A stretch of DNA of 14,497 nucleotides from contig BNVH01000083.1 in assembly GCA_025997955.1 (NCBI GenBank), positions 1 to 14,497 on the forward strand. The letters run 5' to 3'. Under the pieces are notes generated by a model. It searched no databases and was not told the origin of the DNA. It saw nothing but the letters and a program-made list of their open reading frames with translations. Shown piece after piece: positions 1-7,461 of the stretch; the stretch's first letter is position 1, and the number at the start of each line of letters is the position of its first letter. This DNA comes from Synergistales bacterium (GTDB lineage: Bacteria; Synergistota; Synergistia; Synergistales; Aminobacteriaceae). Position numbers and translations under genes: made by a program.

Positions 1-8
1 CTAAAGAA

Positions 9-14
9 CCTCCT
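9..14 (-). promoter_or_regulatory. Ribosome binding site for the intron-encoded maturase
   Basis: AGGAGG on the minus strand, 8 bases from the window edge and at the far end of the structured intron RNA. Spacing implies a start codon at or just beyond position 1. The coding sequence itself is not in the window, so this is an inference from position and match quality. Confidence 0.5.
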
Positions 15-314
15 GTGTCCCACGTGTTTCCCTTTAGGAAACGCTGATTTGTTATCCCCTTCGCTCCATGTGCTTTCACACACTTCATCACTACTATGAG
101 ATAATCCGACTTCTGACAGACCATCAGTCCGCGCTCCATTTACTAGACTTCGCTTGGTCTTACCGCTTATGTTGTTTATATCTCTGTGGTTCTTAAGCGG
201 AGTCTGTCAGACCTCCCAGGTATGTGCGTACTACCTTTGTATGCTCGCCACGCTCTTGGACCCCGACGGAACCTACTCACTCTCGCTTAACGAGTGAGAC
301 ATTACTGCCTGCTG

Positions 315-322
315 TATGGAAG
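315..322 (-). other. EBS1 of the group II intron
   Basis: Minus-strand CTTCCATA, in a small hairpin with TGTAT/ATACA arms and loop TCTTCC. It is the exact reverse complement of the eight exon bases TATGGAAG (519-526) that directly precede the intron. This is the expected EBS1-IBS1 pairing that selects the 5' splice and insertion site. The outer bases also belong to the hairpin stem, so the working pairing may be 5-7 bp. Confidence 0.85.
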
Positions 323-518
323 AATACATCGGCTTCCGCTTTTCGCAATTACGGGGCTGAATCGCTTCACGCTTTCGCATTGCGGCTCTCATACTCCCAT
401 GCCTACGCTTAAACCTCACCTCGCGGCTTCGGCTCCAAGGCTTGGTACTGACTGCTCGCTAAGCTTTGTCAGGTCGGGACTCTCACCCGACTATATTACG
501 CACACCGAACTGGCGCAC

Positions 519-526
519 CTTCCATA
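519..526 (-). other. IBS1 at the intron insertion site (end of the 5' exon)
   Basis: Minus-strand TATGGAAG immediately before the GTGCGCC intron start, perfectly complementary to the intron segment at 315-322. An IBS2/EBS2 partner could not be assigned with confidence. Confidence 0.85.
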
Positions 527-855
527 AAACCATACTCAAAGACTCGAACGACAATGTTTTCATCATCCCCTATTTCGGCTTCGATATGATAAGCGTATAC
601 CCCGCCTATGATAATGATTGTGTCCGAGTGGAGCTTGCGCAGTTTTCGTGAAACAGTCTCCGTGTTGGGATAATCAACCGTACTATCTAACGGGTGATTT
701 GTACCAAACAGACCGTTGATGAATTGAATGACCGCTACACCAGACAATCGTATCAACTGCTTCAAGATCAAGTCAAAGATTTGCGCCGTATCGCGTTCTT
801 GTTTTTTGTCTAATTTTTCCGCCACTTCGCGACATCTACGCTCTGAAATACACAC
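519..855 (-). CDS. Rpn-like PD-(D/E)XK nuclease, 5' exon interrupted by a group II intron
   Basis: The 112 codons plus one base before the intron encode a protein resembling the Rpn / recombination-promoting nuclease (putative transposase) group, abundant in Clostridia. Recognisable blocks are the helical start (KLDKKQERDTAQIFDLILK), the FINGLFGTNHPLDSTVDY segment, SDTIIII with a candidate metal-binding Asp, and YAYHIEAEI followed by VVRVFEYGF, where a PD-(D/E)XK core would sit. The rest of the protein lies beyond the intron, outside the window. The start is GTG at 855; no ATG and no clear Shine-Dalgarno precede it. The frame begins 8 bases after the flagellin stop, so it is probably translated from the flagellin message, or it has lost its original 5' end. 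The reading frame continues into the intron for seven more codons before a stop; those residues are not part of the protein. Family assignment is by eye. Confidence 0.72.
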
Positions 856-863
856 GAGATAAA

Positions 864-3800
864 TTACATAGATAGCAACTGTAACACATTCGCTCCGAGC
901 TGATTTGCCTGGCCAAGCATCGACGTTCCGGACTGCATTAAAATCTGATACTTTACGAACTGCATCATCACCTTGGCGTAGTCCGTGTCGCGTATGCGGC
1001 TTTGAGCCGCTACGAGGTTCGTGCTTGATGTGGTGAGGTTTTCTATGGTGTGGTCGAGGCGGTTTATGCTTGACCCTATGCGGGCTCTCTGCGTGGAGAC
1101 TTTGTCTATGGCGTTGTCTATCTGCGTTATGGCGCGGGCGGCCAAGGCTCTGTCGCGCAGCTCTAAACTATCTATGCCAAGCGCGTTGGCGGACATGTCG
1201 CCCAAGACGAGCATCATGTTCTCGCCCTCATTAGCCCCTATCTGGAGATGCGACGCGTTGTCGGCCAAGTGGACGTAGTGAGAGAAGCTTTCCTGTAGCT
1301 TAGTGGTGAAAGATCCGGCCCAATCGCTGTACTGCACTTGCTTCAAGCCTATATCTCCGCTTATGTCGAGCTCGACATTTATTTGAGGCGATATAAGGCC
1401 GTAGCTCACGCCCCCCGCCGAAGCCTTTGTGCTGGTCACGAAGCGCCCCGTGTGGGCGTCTGAGACGTTTATCCAGAACATGTCGTCCTCGGCTTTCTGT
1501 ATCGTGGCAAATCCGAACGCTTTCATGAGGTCCTCGCTTCCGAAGAATCTTATCGCGTCCTCATTCCCAGGTATGACCGAGTGAGACAGGAACGTCCCCA
1601 CGACGGATTCGAGCGGGTTGTTGCCCGGCACGGTGTTCACAAGCCGGAATATTCTGTATTTATCTTCTTCTCTAACCGGGTTGTCGGATAGGAGCTTATC
1701 GTAAATCTGCTCCGAGATCATGCGGGCCAGATACCCCATCTCAAGGCGCGCGCCTATAGCTATGTTAAACTCGTCATTCCCTTTGACCACGGTCATAATC
1801 TGCGAGCCTGAGTCCATTATGAATTTGCCGTTGCCGTCCCAGAACTGCGCTATGTCCTCGCTCTTGCTGTAGTAGTGCGCTATGCCGGCGTCTATGCCGC
1901 GCTTCAAGAGCGTCTGGAAGATGACGGAGGCGCTCGTGGGGAAGCCCGTTTTCCAGTCGGTCAGAGGATCGTATGGGATAGCGCTGCCCGTGTTCGGGTC
2001 TATCTTCATCGGCTTGACGATGGAGCTGCCTATGCCTACCGTCACAGTCCCGTCCATCACCTGGTTAGAGCTAAAGTGGTCGCTGTCCGGCTTAAAGAGG
2101 TTGTGGGCAAGCTGATACATGTGCAAGTCCGTCTTAGTGTTCTCTAATACCCCGTCCCTAAAGCGCCAAGCGTGGGGGTTGTTCGTGCCCCTTTGGTCGG
2201 ATTGCAGGATTATCTCGTTTATATCCGGGCTCTCCTCGCCGCTCGCGGTCAGGGAGAGAGTGAAACGGTCCCCAACTGTCCAGTTTTCGTAGCTGCCCAA
2301 GGTGAACTCGTCAAATAGGAGGCCGTCAAAGCCGTTGCCCGCGAAGAGCCTGAGCACCGTGTTGTTGGTGTTTTCGCCGTCGTTGAGGTATATCTCCTCG
2401 TCCTCCGCGTACCTGTACACCCCATCCAAGTCCACGATGTGCGCCTGCGCGCGGAGCTTCAGGACGTGATTGGAGACCTCCAGTACGTCAAATATAACCT
2501 CGGCGTTATATGGGTTGTAGGCCGTGTATTGGGCGCCGAATTTCTGCTTTCCGTCTAAGGGCACCTCTTTGTCGTATAGATAGTTTGAATAATGTATCCT
2601 TTTGATAAAATCGTTAAGGCTCAGGCCGCTTCCGTTTTCGAGCTTTTGCATATACACGCTCGTCACATTGGATTTACTCAAAGAGCGGGCCTGTCCGTCG
2701 ATAACCTCGACTCTCACCCAGTAAGCCAAGTTAGGATCCGTGCCGCTTGCGCCCCGGAAGCCCACTTCTCCGACGCCCGAATCAGTGGCGAACTGAGTGC
2801 TCGTGCTGGTTCCATCGTCTCTTAGCTCAAGCTGTCCGCTGTACCAGCCGGTGCCGTCGTTGTTGTCGGCGCCCAGAAGCGGGTCGATAATAAAACCTAA
2901 CAGATATAGCGGATCATCGGTCGGAGTCAACGGCTTACCGGACACGTTATCGACAAAGCGATATTGCGCCGTCGTCCCCCAAGAGCCGGTACTATTCTGA
3001 TTCAGCGGGTCGCCCTTTATGGCGATGTTATCGCCCGATATGAAGCCAGCCGCTGTCGCCGGGGTAGTATTCACGAGTCCATCAAACATCGCCGCCGCCG
3101 CTACGTTTATGACAAATTTGTCGTTTACCGTAAGGTTTCCTGTGTTTATGGCAAGAGTCGTGAAGTCTATGCCAAATTGAGCGCTCATGTCAGCTATTAG
3201 CGCCGCCTGCGTTAAAGCGTTGACAGTACCTGTGCCCGTGCCAATTCCATTAAACACGTTGCCGTCTCTATCGTACCCTTTCATCTGCACTTCAAACTGA
3301 TTGTTGCCCAGATACCTGAACATCAGCGTCGCGTTTATTTCGTTCTGTTTGGTGACTTTCGCGTTCGTCACGACGTTAGTGGCGTTCGCGGCCGGGTTGG
3401 CGAAGAAGTACGTCGTATCCCCGCCGTAGTAGGCCTGCCCGTACCAAGCGTTTACGCCGCTTCCTAGCGCCCATTCCGTAGCGTTGCCCGCGTCTTTGCG
3501 CTCGCCGTATTGTATGTTGGTATTGCTCACTGTGGCGAAGTCTATATTGTGTCTAAGCGTCTCGTAATCTGACGCGCTTGCCCGTATCATTTGGTTTATG
3601 GCATAATTAGCATTGCTACCCAAAGCCAACAACGCGTTATCGCTGAAATAGTAATTTATTGTCGATAAGCCGCCGTTGTTCCCGCCAACCGTGCCCGGGT
3701 CAGTATACTTTCCATCGTAAAGTTCTAACGTTACATGGTTGCTATTAGCCGCGCCCGTAGCGTTTGTGTAAAGTATCCAAGAGTTGCCGATTGCTAAACC

Positions 3801-6800
3801 TGTCGTGTCGATTTTGGTGTAGAAACCAGCTCCGCTCGTCGGCCCAAACCAACCTGCCCCACTTACAATACCGTTGAGCGTAGCAAGGTTAGCCGCAGCC
3901 GCCGGATTCCCCGTCGTCGTCCCGTTGTCGACCCACAATCTAACATTAGTGGTATTGCTTATAATGGCTCCAGTATCCGCTCTGTTACCCTCGGCGTTGA
4001 GTTCAATCATTACGATGTCCTTGGCCTGAACCGCGCGTGACGTAACGGTGTTACTCGGAGCTGTTGTGTTTAAGTACATCGGCGCATTCGTCGTGAAAAG
4101 AGTTCTAAATGCGTCTATCACATTATCATTATCGCCGCCGCCGCCGTCCGTACCGGACTGAGTTATAATAAAGCGTTTTGCGTTAGCGCCAGCGGAGTTG
4201 TTTACCAATCTGAGTTGTCCGTGCAGTTCATTTGCTGGGCTTGTAGGGTCTTGTACCCACTGGAGAAGCAGCCCGGCTAACCCTGATTGCGAATTTATGA
4301 AATTCTGCAAATCTGTGAAAGCAGTCTCTATGGTGACGTTGTTAAAGGTGACCGTACCAACTGACTGATGCGCGGCCATAGCGCTGCTTGTCTTGAGCGC
4401 CAGGTCACCGCGATTCGATAATTGCGACGCGCCCCATAGAGTATTGACAACGGTATTTCCGGCTCCGGTGGCGTCTGCAATACTGATGCTGTATATATTG
4501 CCAGCAAGGTTACGCATTGTTATCGTTGTGGCGTTAGTGGGGGCGTCGGCTACAAAAAAGTCTCGGCCCGACCCAGGGATAGCCGCATTCATCGCGGCTT
4601 GTATTTGGTTGCTCAACGCTGTCTCAATGTCATTGATCATTGAGCCACTCGGTATATTCACAGTAATAGTTTTGTTGTCAAAGACGGTGTTTCCATTTGC
4701 GGTATTGGTCGCGCCGGTTCCTGCTCTTGTAAGATTAGCAACGCCCGGCGTCGCCGTGTTCAGAAGCTCGCTCAAAACACCGCCGCTAATGTCTTCCAGT
4801 GTGATTCTATATATAGAGTTATTTTGGACTGTCAAGCTATTCGTCCCGTTTGTTAAGTTGGGCGCGAGAGTAGTATCCACAGTGCCTTCATTGGAGCCAA
4901 CGGTGCCGGCAAAAATAGCGCTCAATTGGGTGTCAATTTGAGTCTTGACAGATGAAATGCTACTGTTGAGCGTTATATTTATATTTCTTACAGCGCCATC
5001 GTAGACTTCGCCGCTCTTGACGACCGCCGCCGTTGGATCATGAAGCAACTTCTGGCCGCCCAACAACCCAAGCTCGGTTATCAATGTTCCTTCCACTAAC
5101 GGCGGGTTTGGCTCGGCAGGATTTACCTCAGGAAGCGGAGCACCCTGTGCTAAAATTTCAATATCATATCTGGTATTTGTGCCGATCTGAGTGAACTCCA
5201 AATGCTTAATACCGGAGCCTGCGGTGTCTTCAACGGCGCTCACTACTATCCCACGACTTTTGAACACATCACTGACAGAGGTGTGTATATTTGAATTATT
5301 TCCTACCAATGTGCCGCCGGCCGTGTTTGTCAGATAGTCCGCTATTTGATCAAGGTTCATACCTAAGAGTCCATCTATCTGAATGCCTCTGTCTTCGTCA
5401 TAACGAGGCGTAGCCGTGACGGTTCCACTGTGAGCCGCATCTTGACCTGAACCATACGAGACCACATCTGTAGCATTGGTTACGAAACCCATAGTCGCAG
5501 CCGCGCTTCCGGTGATTGTTATAGTGTATTGGTTGTCAAACATTATTTGCGCCGATGACTGTTTTTGTCCGGAACCACGATCAAAAGATCCCGCGTCCTC
5601 TATTCCGTTAGCAACAAGAAGAGCACCACTACCATCATATGTACTAATCCAACCCAAAGCGTTCATCCCGTCATATATGTCCTGCATAGCCTGATCCATA
5701 GTCCTGCCCGATACATCAACAGTAAGATTATGCTGGGTAGGGTTTATTGTTGCGTCAAATTTGTCATTCGTAAAAGTTATAGTCTGAGTACCACTGCCAA
5801 TCGCGCCTCCGAAGTAAAACAGGGATCGTATAACTATACTATCCCCGCCAGAGACATAATTCAATGTGGCTCCGACTGTGGAGGTGGCGTTTACGGTTTG
5901 GTAGCTGACAACGGCGTCAACGGCGCCTCCGGCGGAGACGTAGTCGGTCTCAAATGTAAGAGCGCCCGTGATTAGGTCGTGTCTGTCCGTACCTGTGACT
6001 TCGTAGCGTGTAAAGACGTTTATGTTCGCGTCTGCTTTTGTGGTTATATCACCGGCTGCGATAGCGCCGTTCGAGTCGTCTCTGTATATAGTGGTGGTTG
6101 AAGATGTCGAGGTTGTGTTTGTATCCACATTCAACGTAGCGTCGAAGTCCGCGGACGCGTTTCGGTTGCTCATGTTTACGTTGTTTACAACGGATTCATC
6201 AAAGGACGCCATCATAGGCAGCTTTTCGGACAGTCTCACTTCGTAAGTGCCGTCGGCCAGTTTGCCGTCGGCGGAGGCGTTGACTTGTTCGCCTACGCCT
6301 GTCATGCCTAATGTGGTGGTGGCGTATTCATTCGCGCCATGATAATAGCGGACTCCGCCGAACGCCTCGCCTCTCGCCTCCAAGCCCCATATACCCTCGA
6401 CGAGGTTGAGCGAATCAACGGACTGTACGCCGGTACCCTCCGAAAACTCCATGCGGTCGTCCACCGTGCCGTGCTTGAGCGTCAGTATGTTGCTCTTTTG
6501 CACCTGCTCCATGCCGGTCTGCAGGGCGTTGAAGGTTATTTTGTAGTTTCCCTCGGCGTTGTTGACTGTTCCGAGATGGTCTTTGGTGAGTAGCGTACCG
6601 GCTACGATGACTTTTATGTCAGATGTGGATGTGCTCCACAGGATAGCGGAGCTTCCGTCTAAGATTTTCTTTTTGTTGAACTGGGTCTGCTTGGCCACGG
6701 CGTTTACTTGGTTGGTGAGCTCTTCTATCTCGGCCTGTATATACGCGCGGTCTTGTGATGTCAGAACGTCGTTGGCGGCCTGCACGGCCAGCTCTCTCAT

Positions 6801-7067
6801 GCGCTGAAGCATAGAGTGAACGGACTGAAGCGCGCCCTCGGCTGTCTGGAGCAGGGAGATACCGTCTTGGGCGTTGCGCCGCGCCTGGTCGAGTCCGCGA
6901 ACTTGGGAGGCCATTTTTTCGGAGATAGCGAGTCCGGCGGCGTCGTCCGCGGCGGAATTTATCCTAAGCCCGGTGGACAACTTCTGTATAGTCTTAGACA
7001 TATTCGACCCCAAGGCAGAAACCTTGTTGTACGAAAGTAAAGCCGCTAAATTGTGATAAATCTGCAC
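864..7067 (-). CDS. Giant flagellin (2067 residues)
   Basis: Filament subunit of the bacterial flagellum, exported by the flagellar type III system. Residues 1-138 are a clear flagellin N-terminal D0/D1 region (LSTGLRINSAADDAAGLAIS; RNAQDGISLLQTAEGAL). Residues from about 1945 to 2067 are the C-terminal D1/D0 region (IGANEGENMM; RIGSSINRLDHTIENL; SRIRDTDYAKVMM; GQANQLGANVLQLL). Between them are about 1800 residues of Thr/Asn/Gly/Ser/Ala-rich, beta-like sequence, against a few hundred or fewer in ordinary flagellins. Residues about 445-1015 form five tandem modules of 105-130 residues resembling the Flagellin_IN motif. No cysteine occurs anywhere, as usual for flagellins. No HExxH motif is present, so it is not a flagellinolysin. 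The GTG start at 7067 has GGAGG 8 bases upstream and gives the usual short start before the HNLAAL block. One uninterrupted frame over 6.2 kb argues for a functional gene. No terminator follows it. Confidence 0.95.
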   Translation of the reverse strand: MQIYHNLAALLSYNKVSALGSNMSKTIQKLSTGLRINSAADDAAGLAISEKMASQVRGLDQARRNAQDGISLLQTAEGALQSVHSMLQRMRELAVQAANDVLTSQDRAYIQAEIEELTNQVNAVAKQTQFNKKKILDGSSAILWSTSTSDIKVIVAGTLLTKDHLGTVNNAEGNYKITFNALQTGMEQVQKSNILTLKHGTVDDRMEFSEGTGVQSVDSLNLVEGIWGLEARGEAFGGVRYYHGANEYATTTLGMTGVGEQVNASADGKLADGTYEVRLSEKLPMMASFDESVVNNVNMSNRNASADFDATLNVDTNTTSTSSTTTIYRDDSNGAIAAGDITTKADANINVFTRYEVTGTDRHDLITGALTFETDYVSAGGAVDAVVSYQTVNATSTVGATLNYVSGGDSIVIRSLFYFGGAIGSGTQTITFTNDKFDATINPTQHNLTVDVSGRTMDQAMQDIYDGMNALGWISTYDGSGALLVANGIEDAGSFDRGSGQKQSSAQIMFDNQYTITITGSAAATMGFVTNATDVVSYGSGQDAAHSGTVTATPRYDEDRGIQIDGLLGMNLDQIADYLTNTAGGTLVGNNSNIHTSVSDVFKSRGIVVSAVEDTAGSGIKHLEFTQIGTNTRYDIEILAQGAPLPEVNPAEPNPPLVEGTLITELGLLGGQKLLHDPTAAVVKSGEVYDGAVRNINITLNSSISSVKTQIDTQLSAIFAGTVGSNEGTVDTTLAPNLTNGTNSLTVQNNSIYRITLEDISGGVLSELLNTATPGVANLTRAGTGATNTANGNTVFDNKTITVNIPSGSMINDIETALSNQIQAAMNAAIPGSGRDFFVADAPTNATTITMRNLAGNIYSISIADATGAGNTVVNTLWGASQLSNRGDLALKTSSAMAAHQSVGTVTFNNVTIETAFTDLQNFINSQSGLAGLLLQWVQDPTSPANELHGQLRLVNNSAGANAKRFIITQSGTDGGGGDNDNVIDAFRTLFTTNAPMYLNTTAPSNTVTSRAVQAKDIVMIELNAEGNRADTGAIISNTTNVRLWVDNGTTTGNPAAAANLATLNGIVSGAGWFGPTSGAGFYTKIDTTGLAIGNSWILYTNATGAANSNHVTLELYDGKYTDPGTVGGNNGGLSTINYYFSDNALLALGSNANYAINQMIRASASDYETLRHNIDFATVSNTNIQYGERKDAGNATEWALGSGVNAWYGQAYYGGDTTYFFANPAANATNVVTNAKVTKQNEINATLMFRYLGNNQFEVQMKGYDRDGNVFNGIGTGTGTVNALTQAALIADMSAQFGIDFTTLAINTGNLTVNDKFVINVAAAAMFDGLVNTTPATAAGFISGDNIAIKGDPLNQNSTGSWGTTAQYRFVDNVSGKPLTPTDDPLYLLGFIIDPLLGADNNDGTGWYSGQLELRDDGTSTSTQFATDSGVGEVGFRGASGTDPNLAYWVRVEVIDGQARSLSKSNVTSVYMQKLENGSGLSLNDFIKRIHYSNYLYDKEVPLDGKQKFGAQYTAYNPYNAEVIFDVLEVSNHVLKLRAQAHIVDLDGVYRYAEDEEIYLNDGENTNNTVLRLFAGNGFDGLLFDEFTLGSYENWTVGDRFTLSLTASGEESPDINEIILQSDQRGTNNPHAWRFRDGVLENTKTDLHMYQLAHNLFKPDSDHFSSNQVMDGTVTVGIGSSIVKPMKIDPNTGSAIPYDPLTDWKTGFPTSASVIFQTLLKRGIDAGIAHYYSKSEDIAQFWDGNGKFIMDSGSQIMTVVKGNDEFNIAIGARLEMGYLARMISEQIYDKLLSDNPVREEDKYRIFRLVNTVPGNNPLESVVGTFLSHSVIPGNEDAIRFFGSEDLMKAFGFATIQKAEDDMFWINVSDAHTGRFVTSTKASAGGVSYGLISPQINVELDISGDIGLKQVQYSDWAGSFTTKLQESFSHYVHLADNASHLQIGANEGENMMLVLGDMSANALGIDSLELRDRALAARAITQIDNAIDKVSTQRARIGSSINRLDHTIENLTTSSTNLVAAQSRIRDTDYAKVMMQFVKYQILMQSGTSMLGQANQLGANVLQLLSM

Positions 7068-7075
7068 AATGACCG

Positions 7076-7080
7076 CCTCC
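7076..7080 (-). promoter_or_regulatory. Ribosome binding site of the giant flagellin
   Basis: GGAGG on the minus strand with 8 bases to a GTG codon at 7067. It fixes the start at this GTG; there is no in-frame ATG near it. Confidence 0.8.
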
Positions 7081-7128
7081 GAAAATTAAGTATTAAAGCT
7101 GAAATCTATCTTCACGCTCCATGTTTAA

Positions 7129-7156
7129 TTATCGGATATTTTATCACACTTACTTA
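7129..7156 (-). promoter_or_regulatory. Sigma-28 (FliA/SigD) type promoter of the flagellin gene
   Basis: The minus strand has TAAG (7156-7153), a 16-base gap, then TCCGATAA (7136-7129). The flagellar sigma consensus is TAAA-N15-GCCGATAA, so the -10 matches 7 of 8 and the -35 matches 3 of 4 with one extra spacer base. The predicted transcript would start near 7122 and carry a leader of about 55 bases. Position directly before a flagellin gene supports the call. Confidence 0.65.
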
Positions 7157-7180
7157 GAGAAGGCATATGAATATGGCCGC

Positions 7181-7203
7181 CAATTTTTCAATTTTCAATT
7201 TTT
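7181..7203 (-). repeat. Short A-tract repeat upstream of the flagellin promoter
   Basis: On the minus strand three AAAA(A)TTG units follow each other at 7-8-base spacing. It lies about 60-80 bases upstream of the predicted flagellin start site. It could act as an upstream A/T element or simply be low-complexity sequence. Confidence 0.4.
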
Positions 7204-7323
7204 CCATTCCCTCTTCTGGCTATGCGCTCCATGATTACAATTTGCAAAGAAAGAATAACGCTTTCAGGCAGACCCGTGTATGAAATTTAGATATACTCAT
7301 TTGCCGTCTAATCCGCCACAGTA

Positions 7324-7353
7324 GGGGCGCGATAAACCGACGCTTCGCGCCCC
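7324..7353. repeat. GC-rich palindrome (GGGGCGCG / CGCGCCCC)
   Basis: An 8-bp perfect, all-GC inverted repeat (7324-7331 and 7346-7353) around a 14-base loop. Neither strand has a T-run after it, so it is not a canonical rho-independent terminator. The preceding GTAGGGGCGCG start resembles dispersed intergenic palindromes of the REP/MITE kind seen in anaerobe genomes. That resemblance is from memory and not proven here. Confidence 0.55.
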
Positions 7354-7436
7354 ACGTGCCCCACACTCATACAGCGACTATAAGCCTCGGTCGAGCTTAC
7401 TTTCAGAGAATAACGCGGCAAATCGGAGCGGGGTAT

Positions 7437-7461
7437 AAAAAAAGGGTCGAAAATTCAACCC
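7437..7461 (-). terminator. Rho-independent terminator of the pst-pho operon
   Basis: Minus strand: GGGTTGA (7461-7455), loop ATTT, TCGACCC (7450-7444), then seven T (7443-7437). The 7-bp stem has one G-T pair. The TGA stop codon of phoR (7457-7455) is the last part of the left arm. It closes the seven-gene unit that starts at pstS. Confidence 0.88.

Larger units (their letters stand above)
1..518 (-). mobile_element. Group II intron, 5' part (domain I onward), running off the left edge
   Basis: On the minus strand the sequence beginning at 518 is GTGCGCC, the conserved group II 5' end (GUGYG). A GTCGGG/CCCGAC hairpin (473-478 with 486-491) carries the GGGTGAGAGTCCC block typical of domain I. 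Further in, around 200-215 on the plus strand, is the CCTGGGAGGTCTG-type block (minus sense) that commonly precedes the maturase frame in bacterial introns. An 8-nt exon-binding site at 315-322 is perfectly complementary to the last 8 exon bases at 519-526. A Shine-Dalgarno sequence lies near the edge, so the reverse transcriptase/maturase gene is expected just outside the window. About 520 nt before the protein start fits introns with a maturase in domain IV. Domains V and VI and the 3' exon are not visible, so completeness and splicing activity cannot be judged. The intron lies in the sense orientation of the gene it interrupts, so splicing could restore that message. Confidence 0.9.
7157..7436. 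other. Intergenic region between the flagellin promoter and the phoR terminator
   Basis: About 280 bases with no credible gene. Contents seen: an A/T-rich run of three TTG-spaced A-tracts (minus strand, 7181-7203) upstream of the flagellin promoter, a GC-rich palindrome at 7324-7353, and two copies of the 9-mer CATGGAGCG on the minus strand (7225-7233 here, 7115-7123 in the flagellin leader). The two divergently named units are in fact both transcribed leftward, so this region separates the end of the phosphate operon from the flagellin promoter. Confidence 0.7.

Noticed and set aside
323..518. EBS2 partner for bases 527-532 of the exon
   Set aside because: Only a 5-base match with a G-T pair (AAGCC against GGTTT) was found, and it occurs at more than one place in the intron.
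224..651. Short plus-strand open frames over the left end
   Set aside because: They cover the structured RNA of the group II intron and the opposite strand of the nuclease exon, and show no protein-like features.
4393..4941. A 182-codon plus-strand frame rich in hydrophobic residues
   Set aside because: It is antisense to the flagellin insertion; the Ala/Val/Ile bias is the mirror of Asn/Thr/Gly codons on the other strand, and there is no ribosome binding site.
864..7067. Flagellinolysin (flagellin with a metallopeptidase insert)
   Set aside because: No HExxH zinc motif occurs anywhere in the 2067 residues.
7115..7233. Repeated 9-mer CATGGAGCG (also at 62-70, minus strand)
   Set aside because: Exact identity does not extend beyond 9 bases and the contexts differ (intron RNA, leader, intergenic); probably coincidence.
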